Assembly (NCBI GenBank): GCA_016929905.1
Contig: JAFGHX010000455.1
Span: forward strand, 24,782 to 88,781
Reading direction: 5' to 3'
Length of the DNA stretch: 64,000 nt
Source: Kiritimatiellia bacterium
GTDB taxonomy: Bacteria > Verrucomicrobiota > Kiritimatiellia > JAFGHX01
Below the pieces are notes generated by a model. That model did not search any database, was not told the DNA's origin, and worked only from the letters and a program-made list of their open reading frames with translations. The translations under genes were made by a program, and so were the position numbers. This document shows, one piece after another, positions 16,764 to 24,345 of the stretch (the first letter of the stretch is position 1; each line of letters begins with the position of its first letter).

Positions 16764-17180
16764 CTAGTCTTGAAGCCACTTCACGGCCGCGGCCTCCTCG
16801 GAGAATATCTCGCAGAGGTAGCCTGCGTTGTAGGCAACGACTTGGAAGAAGCTGTCCGTGGCGGATTTCGATCGGGTAAAGAGGGCCAGTTTCGAGCCCC
16901 GCCAGATGCCCAGGTTCTCCAACTCTCTGTAGGCTATTTCGTAGTCATCCAGCGTGCTCGTCACGTTTTGCGCGTCCCGTAGATCAAGAAGGAAGCGGTG
17001 GGTGTCGATCTGCCGGGCGTGCCTTGCGGCCGCGGAGAGGAATCGGATTGTGCCCGCTTTGGTCATCGAGCCTTCAATGCGGACGCACACGTACGGCTGT
17101 TTACGCTTGACCACGGATACCCGAAACTGACACGTATCCCGCGGTTCTGCCAGCACCTTAACCGCATGCGCTTCCGGCAT
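16764..17180 (-). CDS. STAS/SpoIIAA-like small protein
   Basis: A 138-residue soluble protein. Its core (YVCVRIEGSMTKAGTIRF, FLLDLRDAQNVTS, KLALFTRSKSATDSFFQ) has the strand-helix alternation of STAS/SpoIIAA-like domains, which bind nucleotides or partner kinases and regulators. I do not see the conserved Asp-Ser phosphorylation segment of true anti-anti-sigma factors. The start at 17180 is preferred over 17312 because the upstream part has no domain character. It is divergent from the large sigma-54 activator at 17472, with a 291-base shared regulatory gap, which suggests a signalling link. The function is not known. Confidence 0.55.
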   Translation of the reverse strand: MPEAHAVKVLAEPRDTCQFRVSVVKRKQPYVCVRIEGSMTKAGTIRFLSAAARHARQIDTHRFLLDLRDAQNVTSTLDDYEIAYRELENLGIWRGSKLALFTRSKSATDSFFQVVAYNAGYLCEIFSEEAAAVKWLQD

Positions 17181-17335
17181 GGTCCCAATCTCCCGGTTGC
17201 TACTGCTTATCCCTACAGCAAATCCCGTGCCAACTGCCCGTTGTCCGCCGCAGGAGGCCGTGATGGCCTGCAAATGCAGGTGCCGCGGCCCGATGAGCCG
17301 TGCGGAAGACACGCGCTCGCAGGGTCACGCGCTAC

Positions 17336-17361
17336 GATATTTCGTATCCCTACGGAATATC
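17336..17361. promoter_or_regulatory. Possible operator, inverted repeat in a divergent gap
   Basis: GATATTTCG (17336-17344) and CGGAATATC (17353-17361) form an inverted repeat that matches at 8 of 9 positions, with an 8-base spacer. It lies between the divergent STAS-like gene and the sigma-54 activator gene and could bind a shared regulator. Confidence 0.3.
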
Positions 17362-17471
17362 ATGGGCCAAACGGCGTGCCGCCGCCTGTTGGCCCACGCC
17401 GGCAGGGCTTTGCCGATGGACTTATGCGACAGAACGTGGTACACGTAGGGCGCGGATGTCGAGGGAACCCG

Positions 17472-20400
17472 ATGCGAAAAACCGTTTCACATCATGGGCG
17501 TTCTCGCTGCGTTCAGACGATCGCCTTCCTCGCGTGGGCGTTGATCGTTTCTCCGGCCGTACATGCCGAGCCCCCTTCCCGGAAGACGTTGGTCCGCATC
17601 GGTACGTACGACAACGTCCCCAAGGCCTTCAGGAATGCCGCCGGTGAGGTTGTTGGGATATTTCCGGACATTCTGAAGTACGTCGCGCGGGAGGAAGGCT
17701 GGGAGATCGTCTGGATCGACGGCACGTGGGAAGAGTGCCTGCGGCGCTTGGAGAACGGCGACATTGACGTGATGCTGGACGTAGCCTTCTCGAAGTCGCG
17801 GGAAGAGACGTACGATTTTTCCGAGAAGACGGTTTTTGTGAATTGGGGGGCGGTGTACGCACGACGAGGCGTTGCCATCCAGTCGTTCCTCGACCTGGCG
17901 GGAAAGAGGGTCGCGGTAATGCGCGGGAGCATTCATACCGATGGGGACAGAGGCATCAAGGTCCTGCTGGCCGAATTCGACGTGGATGCCGACTATCTGG
18001 AATTTGACGATTACGAAGCCGCCTTCAAGGCGCTGGATGCCGGAACGGCGGACGCAGCGGTGGTGAACCGCTTGTTCGGCGCGCTCCACGAGAGGGTCTA
18101 CGGCGTATCGCACACCTCCGTGATCTTCAATCCCAGGCAACTGAAGTTCGCGTGCCGAAAGGGATTCAGGCCAGGGCAACGTCTGCTCGCGCGAATCGAC
18201 TATCATGTCGAGTCGCTCAAGCAGGAACCGGACTCGTTCTTCGGCCGTATTCTTGAGCACTACTTTTCCGGCGCGACGACAGGCGTTCCCCTGCCCGCGA
18301 CGCGCGTTGGCAGGGGGATTGTCTCCCTGACGGGGGAGGAGCGCGAGTGGTTGAAGGCCCATTCCGTGATCCGGTTGGGTGTGGATCCGCAGTTTGCCCC
18401 CTTTGAGTTCGTGACGGAAGACGGCCGATATGCCGGTATTGCCTCCTCCTATGTGTCCATGATAGGCGGCAAATTGGGCGTGGAGTTCCGCGTTGAGCCG
18501 GGCCTCTCGTGGAAAGAGGCCGTGCAGAGAGCCGAGAGAGGGGAGATCGACGTGTTGCCGTGTGTCGGCATCACGGAAGGACGGAAACAGTACTTCCTGT
18601 ATTCGAAACCGTACCTGTCTTTTCCTCGCGTGATCATCACACAAACGGAATCCGATGTCCGGTCTCTGGACGACCTGCGGCACTTGAGAGTGGGTGTCCA
18701 GGTCGACAGTTCACACCATGGGTTTGTCCAGGAACAGACGCAATTGAAGCCCGTTCTCTATGACACATTCCAGGAGGCCATGCGCGGCTTGTCGCGGGGG
18801 GAGAACGACGCGGTGGTCGGCAATCTTGCGGTGGCCACACACACCATGAAGACGCTGACGCTCACGAACTTGAAGATCGCCTGCCATGCCGCGCGCGAGA
18901 GAACCCCGCTCGCGTTCGCCGTTCGCAAGGACTGGCCGCCGATGGTTTCCCTGCTCGACAAGGCCATAGACTCCATATCGGGCAGGGACGTGTCGGCGAT
19001 ACTTGAGGAGTGGGTCCCTGCCGAGCACGTTGAGGAGCTGAGCCCGAAATGGCAGGAGGTCGACCTCACGTCGGCGGAAACAGCGTGGTTGAAAGCGCAT
19101 CCCGTGATCCGCGTGGCGACGGACCCCTATTGGGCGCCCGTCGCCTTCGAAGACTCGGAAGGCCGATACCGGGGCTTGACCGTTGACTACATGCGTGCGC
19201 TTTCGGAGCTTCTGGGGGTGCGGCTCGAGTTCGTGCCGTCTGCGTCGTGGTACGATGCGGTGGAGAAGCTGAGAACACGCCAAGCCGATGTGCTGGCTTG
19301 CACAAGGCAAACACCCGCACAGTGCGCATTCGCCGTCTCTACGGCGCCTTTTCTCTCTTTGCCGGTCGTGCTCTTCGCACGCGACGACACGCCGTACATT
19401 CACAATATGGCCGAGTTGCGCGCCCTGCGGGTCGCCGCCGTAAAGGGCTACGGCGTGGTCGACCATATCAAGAAGGAGTGCCCCGGCGTCGAAATTGTTG
19501 AAACGCCGAACGTGGCGGACGCGCTGAGGAAGCTGCAGTCAGGTGAGGCGACCGTCTATCCCGGTACGGTTCTGGTCACCAGCCGGTATATCCGAGAGGC
19601 CGGCTACTCCAACCTGAAAGTGGCAGGCAGCATACCGTTCCAATACCCGCTGGGAATGGGCGTGCGCAGCGACTGGCCGATCCTCGCGGGCGTGCTCCAG
19701 AAAGGCCTCGACGCCATACCGGAGGAAGAGCGTAATGCGATCTTCCGGAAGTGGGTAGGCGTCAGATATGAACATGAGTTCGACCGTTCGATCCTGTGGA
19801 AGACCGCTATTCCGTTCCTCGTTGCGCTGGTGCTCTTCGTGGTGTGGAACCGCCAGTTGAAGCGCACGGTCGCCCGGCGCACGAAGGAACTCGACGAAGC
19901 CTTCGGGCAGATCAAGTCGCTCCAGGAACGGATCGAAGCCGAGAATGTGGTCCTGCGCAAAGAGATTCGAATGGCGCACCTGCACGGAGGTGTTGTGGGC
20001 GGAAGCGAGGCCATGAAGGCGGTGATGGCGCAGGCCGAAGAAGTGGCGAGAACGGATTCCACTGTCTTGATCCTGGGCGAAACGGGAACAGGCAAGGAAC
20101 TGTTGGCCCGGGCCATTCACAACATGAGTGGCCGAAGGAGCAAGTCGTTGGTGATCGTGAACTGCGCCGCTATGCCCGGGGCCCTGGTGGAGAGTGAGCT
20201 GTTCGGCCACGAAAAGGGCGCCTATACCGGGGCATCGGCCAGGCAGATCGGCCGGTTCGAAGTGGCGGACGGCGGAACGATTTTTCTGGACGAAATCGGG
20301 GAACTGTCGGGACAGACGCAGGCCAAGCTCCTGAGGGTGCTGCAGGAAGGGCAGTTCGAACGGCTGGGGAGCGCGGAGCCGATTTCGGTGGATGTTCGTG

Positions 20401-20906
20401 TCATCGCGGCGACGAACCGCGACATCGAGCGGGACGTCCGCGACGGGAAGTTCCGGAAGGACCTGTTCTTCCGGCTCCATGTCTTCCCGATCACGCTTCC
20501 GCCCCTGCGCGCGCGGCGCAGCGACATCGAGCCTCTGGTCTGCGCGTTCGTGAGCGAATTTGCTGCGAAAATGGGAAAACCCGTTGAAGAGATCTCGCGG
20601 GTGAGCATGGAGGCCTTGCGGAAGTACGGCTGGCCGGGCAATATTCGGGAACTGCGGAACGTTGTTGAACGAGCGATGATCGCAACGAACGGTCCCGTCC
20701 TGAAGATCACGCCTCCGGAGAAAGAGCCCTGGCCTTTGCCCGGCGAGGCGAGTTTGGCGGGCGTGCAGCGGCGCCATATCCTTTCTGTGTTGGAACAGAC
20801 CGGCTGGCGTATCCGAGGTGACGGGGGGGCCGCGGAGATATTGGCAATCAATCCCACCACGCTCGAGTCCCGCATGAAGAAACTCGGCATCGAGCGGCCG
20901 AGATAG
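17472..20906 (+). CDS. Membrane-spanning sigma-54 activator with three tandem solute-binding domains
   Basis: A 1144-residue one-component regulator. A signal peptide (about 1-32, ending VHA) is followed by three family-3 solute-binding domains at about 39-265, 286-514 and 533-763; the second and third each begin with a WLKAHxVIR segment. A transmembrane helix (about 773-795, IPFLVALVLFVVW) and a short coiled coil lead to a sigma-54 AAA+ domain from about 840: Walker A GETGTGKE, the sigma-54 contact loop GAYTGA near 915 (the common GAFTGA variant), Walker B TIFLDEIGEL, and an arginine-finger region. A Fis-type helix-turn-helix ends the protein (about 1100-1144). The start at 17472 has GAGGGA upstream and creates the signal peptide; in-frame codons to 16998 do not. 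No partner kinase is nearby. Confidence 0.88.
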   Translation: MRKTVSHHGRSRCVQTIAFLAWALIVSPAVHAEPPSRKTLVRIGTYDNVPKAFRNAAGEVVGIFPDILKYVAREEGWEIVWIDGTWEECLRRLENGDIDVMLDVAFSKSREETYDFSEKTVFVNWGAVYARRGVAIQSFLDLAGKRVAVMRGSIHTDGDRGIKVLLAEFDVDADYLEFDDYEAAFKALDAGTADAAVVNRLFGALHERVYGVSHTSVIFNPRQLKFACRKGFRPGQRLLARIDYHVESLKQEPDSFFGRILEHYFSGATTGVPLPATRVGRGIVSLTGEEREWLKAHSVIRLGVDPQFAPFEFVTEDGRYAGIASSYVSMIGGKLGVEFRVEPGLSWKEAVQRAERGEIDVLPCVGITEGRKQYFLYSKPYLSFPRVIITQTESDVRSLDDLRHLRVGVQVDSSHHGFVQEQTQLKPVLYDTFQEAMRGLSRGENDAVVGNLAVATHTMKTLTLTNLKIACHAARERTPLAFAVRKDWPPMVSLLDKAIDSISGRDVSAILEEWVPAEHVEELSPKWQEVDLTSAETAWLKAHPVIRVATDPYWAPVAFEDSEGRYRGLTVDYMRALSELLGVRLEFVPSASWYDAVEKLRTRQADVLACTRQTPAQCAFAVSTAPFLSLPVVLFARDDTPYIHNMAELRALRVAAVKGYGVVDHIKKECPGVEIVETPNVADALRKLQSGEATVYPGTVLVTSRYIREAGYSNLKVAGSIPFQYPLGMGVRSDWPILAGVLQKGLDAIPEEERNAIFRKWVGVRYEHEFDRSILWKTAIPFLVALVLFVVWNRQLKRTVARRTKELDEAFGQIKSLQERIEAENVVLRKEIRMAHLHGGVVGGSEAMKAVMAQAEEVARTDSTVLILGETGTGKELLARAIHNMSGRRSKSLVIVNCAAMPGALVESELFGHEKGAYTGASARQIGRFEVADGGTIFLDEIGELSGQTQAKLLRVLQEGQFERLGSAEPISVDVRVIAATNRDIERDVRDGKFRKDLFFRLHVFPITLPPLRARRSDIEPLVCAFVSEFAAKMGKPVEEISRVSMEALRKYGWPGNIRELRNVVERAMIATNGPVLKITPPEKEPWPLPGEASLAGVQRRHILSVLEQTGWRIRGDGGAAEILAINPTTLESRMKKLGIERPR

Positions 20907-20964
20907 TCATGCTAGACAACGCCCTTACGCTGGCTGGCACCCTGACGGACGAGGAGGTCCTGTG

Positions 20965-21600
20965 ATGAAGTTGCCCGCGCTGAGATGCGAGCGGACGCGC
21001 GAGGCCCTGCGGGTCCGGACGCCCTACTGGGAAGTCGTGCACGACGGGAGGCTGGGCTGGTGCGTGTCGTCGATCGCGATTCGAAACGGCCGGAACCGGA
21101 ACCTGCTCACCGGGCCGGTCTCGTCTTCGTTCTGCCGGTTCCGGACGCGTGTGCCGGCCTGCCCCGAATTCTCCGACCGCTATGACCGGACGGCGCGGAT
21201 GGCGGTCGTGTCGAGATCCCGGCAGAAGATTTGCCTGCGCGTGACAGGCGCCCTGGCCGCGAGGAGCGGCAGGCATGCCCCCGTACGCTACGAAACGGTC
21301 TATACCTATCACGACTACGGCGGGCTCACGACGACGCGCCGGTTTTTGGCCAACGGCATGCGGATCGTGCCCTACTTCTCCCTGCTGGAACTTCACAGGG
21401 ACACGCCCGAATTCCGCGCACACGCGCGCGCATGGCGGAAGGTCTTCGAGGGGAACGAAGACCTGCTGTTCACGCAGGAGCAGGGCAAGGGGTTCGGCGG
21501 GCTCATGTGCCTCCAGTCCGGCTGGTCGGAATGCCTCAAGGCCCAGGTCAAGCGGGTGCTGGCTCGGCACGACTTCGATGGCGGACGTCGTGCATCATGA
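20965..21600 (+). CDS. Hypothetical protein, probably a truncated enzyme
   Basis: A 211-residue protein with GAGGAGG at 20951-20957 before the ATG (a GTG one codon upstream is also possible). The first 140 residues look like a beta-sandwich (WEVVHDGRLGWCVSSIAI, ARMAVVSRSRQKICLRV) of the type that precedes the barrel in some glycosidases. The end (CLKAQVKRVLARHDFDG) resembles the strand that in such barrels runs into the catalytic region, but the reading frame stops eight residues later. I think this is the N-terminal remnant of a larger secreted or cytoplasmic enzyme, and I cannot name the family. It has no signal peptide and follows the sigma-54 activator by 58 bases. Confidence 0.5.
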   Translation: MKLPALRCERTREALRVRTPYWEVVHDGRLGWCVSSIAIRNGRNRNLLTGPVSSSFCRFRTRVPACPEFSDRYDRTARMAVVSRSRQKICLRVTGALAARSGRHAPVRYETVYTYHDYGGLTTTRRFLANGMRIVPYFSLLELHRDTPEFRAHARAWRKVFEGNEDLLFTQEQGKGFGGLMCLQSGWSECLKAQVKRVLARHDFDGGRRAS

Positions 21601-21810
21601 GGCCGCTGCCAGGGTGCGAATCCTCCATTTCCAGAGAGACACGAGTCACGCAGATTCTGCCCGTCGGCGGCCCCGTAAGGACATCCTCGGCCTTCAGGGC
21701 CGGGATCCGTGCAACCCTGGCGGCTCACGAACTCCGCGTGTACCGCATCGGTTGAACTTCCCGCCGAACGCCCGAACATCCGCATTGAGCCACTGAATTC
21801 ACCCGCCCCC

Positions 21811-21838
21811 TTGACAAGAAGCGCCCCGCGTGTATTAA
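21811..21838 (+). promoter_or_regulatory. Sigma-70-type promoter of the GntR gene
   Basis: TTGACA at 21811-21816 and TATTAA at 21833-21838 are 16 bases apart, which is near consensus and the best promoter in the window. It lies 35 bases upstream of the start of the GntR-family gene and directly abuts the palindrome at 21840-21861. The stretch 21601-21810 before it shows no gene. Confidence 0.7.
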
Positions 21839-21839
21839 T

Positions 21840-21861
21840 AGACATGTAATAAAACATGTCT
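21840..21861. promoter_or_regulatory. Palindromic operator (AGACATGT-N6-ACATGTCT)
   Basis: Perfect 8-base arms with a six-base AT-rich spacer begin one base after the -10 element and would cover the start of transcription. GntR and LacI repressors bind such palindromes; autorepression of the gene that starts at 21873 is the simplest reading. I did not see a second copy in the window. Confidence 0.65.
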
Positions 21862-21872
21862 GTTTTGAAGAT

Positions 21873-22982
21873 ATGCCTGGCATGAGACCCAAGAAATACC
21901 CGAAAATAGCGGAAGATCTCACCAAAATGATTGTGGATGGCCAGATCGGGTCGGGTGAACAGCTTCCTTCCCAGCACCAGTTGACCCTGAAGTACGGCGT
22001 ATCGCGTTCGTGTGCCCAAAAAGCGCTCGATTTGTTGGAGGAGCGTGGCTTGGTGGACAAGCGGCCCGGCAAGGGCGTATTCGTCAAATCGGCTCCGGAA
22101 CCGGCCGAGCTGGGGCGAGCCATAGGATTGCTGTTTCCCGACTTCAAGCGGACCACGCCTGCAGCGGACGACAGCTTTGGCGTGGAGACGCTGTGGGGAA
22201 TCGAGGAGGCGGTGCGGGATCGGGGTCTGAATCTGGTGCTTCGCCGGCACGAACGGGACTCCACGTTCGAGGACATTGCCGCCGTTCTCGCGAGCATGGA
22301 GGTGGATGGGCTCCTCGTCGATCGGGACTTGCCTGATGAGTGCATCCGCATGGCGGTCGTACCGGGCATTCCGGTCGTTGTGGCGGGGCGGCTGAGTGTC
22401 GTCCCAGGCGTGGGGTGCACGGTGCCCAACTTTTACGACTATATCTATCAGACTCTTGGCGCACTGGGCGAGCAGGGCGTGAAGCACGCCGCCATCATCT
22501 ACCCCGGTCCTCACGACTACAGCCGCGAAATGCTTGGCGCCGTCAATCGACTGCGTATCGAACAGCGAAGCATCGCCGTTGACCTCATAGACTGCTTCAC
22601 CGATGGGCAAGCCTTTGACGCGACTCTCGAAGAGAAGCTTACCAAGCAGACCGTGCATGAGTTGGTGGATCGGGATGCGCTGCCCGAAGTCATCCTTTGT
22701 CTCTCGGATTGGACGGCCCTGCGGATTCTGGAAGTCCTGAAGGCCAGGAACATTCCGGTGCCCGGCCGGGTGGGCGTGATCGGTTGTCTCGGGATCGGCA
22801 TAGGTGAACAGGTCACGCCGACGATCTCGACGCTCGCCGTGGACTCCCGGGCACTGGGGAGCAAGGCGGTGGAAATCCTGGCCGACATGGTGTTTGCCGG
22901 TCAGCCCGCACGGATCGAGCGGCTGCCGCTGACGTTCATCGAACGCGAGTCGTTCCGGTGGCGTAACGGCACGCCGGGATGA
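21873..22982 (+). CDS. GntR-family repressor with LacI-type sugar-binding domain
   Basis: A 369-residue regulator of AraR-type architecture. Residues 6-75 form a GntR winged helix (ILPSQHQLTLKYGVSR-like SGEQLPSQHQL, then ALDLLEERGLVDKRPGKGVFV). Residues about 88-360 are a LacI/periplasmic-binding-like effector domain (IGLLFPDFKR, VDGLLVDRDLP, IPVPGRVGVIGCLG, TISTLAVDSRALG). Such proteins repress sugar-use genes until a sugar or sugar phosphate binds. The promoter and palindromic operator just upstream suggest autorepression. The next gene, a Gfo/Idh/MocA oxidoreductase 40 bases on, and the glycosidase cluster behind it are natural targets. Confidence 0.88.
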   Translation: MPGMRPKKYPKIAEDLTKMIVDGQIGSGEQLPSQHQLTLKYGVSRSCAQKALDLLEERGLVDKRPGKGVFVKSAPEPAELGRAIGLLFPDFKRTTPAADDSFGVETLWGIEEAVRDRGLNLVLRRHERDSTFEDIAAVLASMEVDGLLVDRDLPDECIRMAVVPGIPVVVAGRLSVVPGVGCTVPNFYDYIYQTLGALGEQGVKHAAIIYPGPHDYSREMLGAVNRLRIEQRSIAVDLIDCFTDGQAFDATLEEKLTKQTVHELVDRDALPEVILCLSDWTALRILEVLKARNIPVPGRVGVIGCLGIGIGEQVTPTISTLAVDSRALGSKAVEILADMVFAGQPARIERLPLTFIERESFRWRNGTPG

Positions 22983-22991
22983 TGCAGGAAC

Positions 22992-23023
22992 GGAAGGCTG
23001 GAAGAATGGAAGCCTGGAAGAAA
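22992..23023 (+). repeat. Octamer tandem repeat before a Gfo/Idh gene
   Basis: Four 8-base units (GGAAGGCT, GGAAGAAT, GGAAGCCT, GGAAGAAA) run up to the ATG at 23023, so the last unit supplies the ribosome-binding site. The period and GGAAG core match the array at 8292-8331. Confidence 0.65.
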
Positions 23024-24099
23024 TGAAAAAGGTGAGAATAGCCCTGATTGGCTGTGGCGCGGCGGGGATGAGCCATTTGAAGGCGATGCTCTCGGTGCGC
23101 GGTTTGCAGCTGAAGGCGGTATGCGATCTGAACCGCAAGTATGCGAAGCGCGCCGCCGAGTTCGCCGGGGTCCCGTTCTATCTGGACGCCGAGACCCTGA
23201 TGAAGCGTGAGGAGTTGGACGGCGTCGCGATCATCGCCACGGCCCATGCGCACTACCCGCTGCTCATGCTGGCCGCCAGGCACAAGCTGCACGCGATCTG
23301 CGAGAAGCCGCTCACCCTCAAGCCGGCCGAAGGCAAGCGGGTGGTGGCCGCGTTCAAGCGGGCACGCCGGCTCCTGGCTGTCACGTTCACCTTCCGTTAC
23401 GTGCCCAGCACGCGCCGGCTGAAGCAGTTCATCGACAAGGGCACCATCGGCAAGGTGCTCGAGGTCCGCCATGTGGGCTGGGGCGGGCTGGCGGAGAAAT
23501 ACCGGGCGGGGACCGAGAACCGAGTCAAATACGACCGGATGTACGAGGGCGACATCCGCGGCATCCTGTTCGACTGCGGCGTGCATACCTTCGATCTGTT
23601 CCGCTGGCTCTCAGGCGGCGAGTACGTGAAGTTCCTGGGGATGGGCGTGTGCCACAAGGGGTACGACTATCCCGACAGCGGCTCGGTGTTGTGCGAGATG
23701 GACAATGGCGTGCGCTGCCTCTACGAGCACGGGCCGCTGCCGCACTACATGAACGGGGCCGACGGCATCCCGCTCGGGACGATGTGCGTGGCCGGCACGA
23801 AGGGTTCGCTTGTGTTCAAGATTGCCGTCGTCCGGCGCAACGGACACTACCTGTCCGAATTTCAGGTTCATACGAAGCGCGGGTCCCGCAGCGAGATGGT
23901 CCCGCTATACGGCAAACTGCGCGACAAGCAGTATGCCGACTTTGTTCGCTCGGTGCGCGCGGGCAAGTTGCGGGGTTCGTTCCCGAGCCCCGAAGAGGCG
24001 AACAAGGCCACCGACGCGGCGTGCAGGGCCGTCGATGCGGTCCTGCGCAACGTGGTGGGGACCCGACGGGCCGCCCGCGCGGCGGCCAGGCGTTATTAG
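23023..24099 (+). CDS. Gfo/Idh/MocA-family oxidoreductase
   Basis: A 358-residue NAD(P)-dependent oxidoreductase. The Rossmann motif GCGAAG lies near residues 9-14, and the catalytic-lysine motif CEKPLTLKP near residues 91-99. The substrate domain follows, with FTFRYVPSTRR and FDCGVHTFDLFRWL. It begins 40 bases after the GntR repressor and ahead of the glycosidase cluster, so it likely oxidises or epimerises a sugar freed by those enzymes, perhaps under the repressor's control. The substrate cannot be read from the sequence. After the stop, 24100-24344 holds only a possible short gene. Confidence 0.9.
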   Translation: MKKVRIALIGCGAAGMSHLKAMLSVRGLQLKAVCDLNRKYAKRAAEFAGVPFYLDAETLMKREELDGVAIIATAHAHYPLLMLAARHKLHAICEKPLTLKPAEGKRVVAAFKRARRLLAVTFTFRYVPSTRRLKQFIDKGTIGKVLEVRHVGWGGLAEKYRAGTENRVKYDRMYEGDIRGILFDCGVHTFDLFRWLSGGEYVKFLGMGVCHKGYDYPDSGSVLCEMDNGVRCLYEHGPLPHYMNGADGIPLGTMCVAGTKGSLVFKIAVVRRNGHYLSEFQVHTKRGSRSEMVPLYGKLRDKQYADFVRSVRAGKLRGSFPSPEEANKATDAACRAVDAVLRNVVGTRRAARAAARRY

Positions 24100-24225
24100 C
24101 GCCTTCGTGCGGCTTCGCGGCGCGGTGTTAGATCGGATTTGACCTGCAGGCGTTCCGCCTCGAGCGGGACGGTTCGCAAGAAGCTCTCGCCAGGACAGCC
24201 ACGATTCCGGGAGGAGGATGGCCTT

Positions 24226-24345
24226 ATGAAGGGAGCGGTCCGTTCTGTCCTGCCAGAGGTGGTCGTGAGGCACGACAACAGAAACGATACTCCGGCAATC
24301 GTTCCGGAGCTTACCGGCGGAAACCTGTCGCAGGAGGTACGCTAA
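24226..24345 (+). CDS. Possible small gene coupled to the glycosidase
   Basis: A 39-codon frame starts at an ATG eight bases after GGAGGAGG and ends in TAATG, sharing an A with the start of the next gene. Its product (MKGAVRSVLPEVVVRH at the start) has no recognised domain. It may be a leader that couples translation of the cluster, or chance; only the ribosome site and stop-start overlap support it. Confidence 0.3.
   Translation: MKGAVRSVLPEVVVRHDNRNDTPAIVPELTGGNLSQEVR

Noticed and set aside
16998..17471. Longer N-terminal extension of the sigma-54 activator
   Set aside because: The extra 158 residues are of random composition, overlap the STAS-like gene and would bury the signal peptide. 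The GAGGGA at 17461 supports the ATG at 17472.
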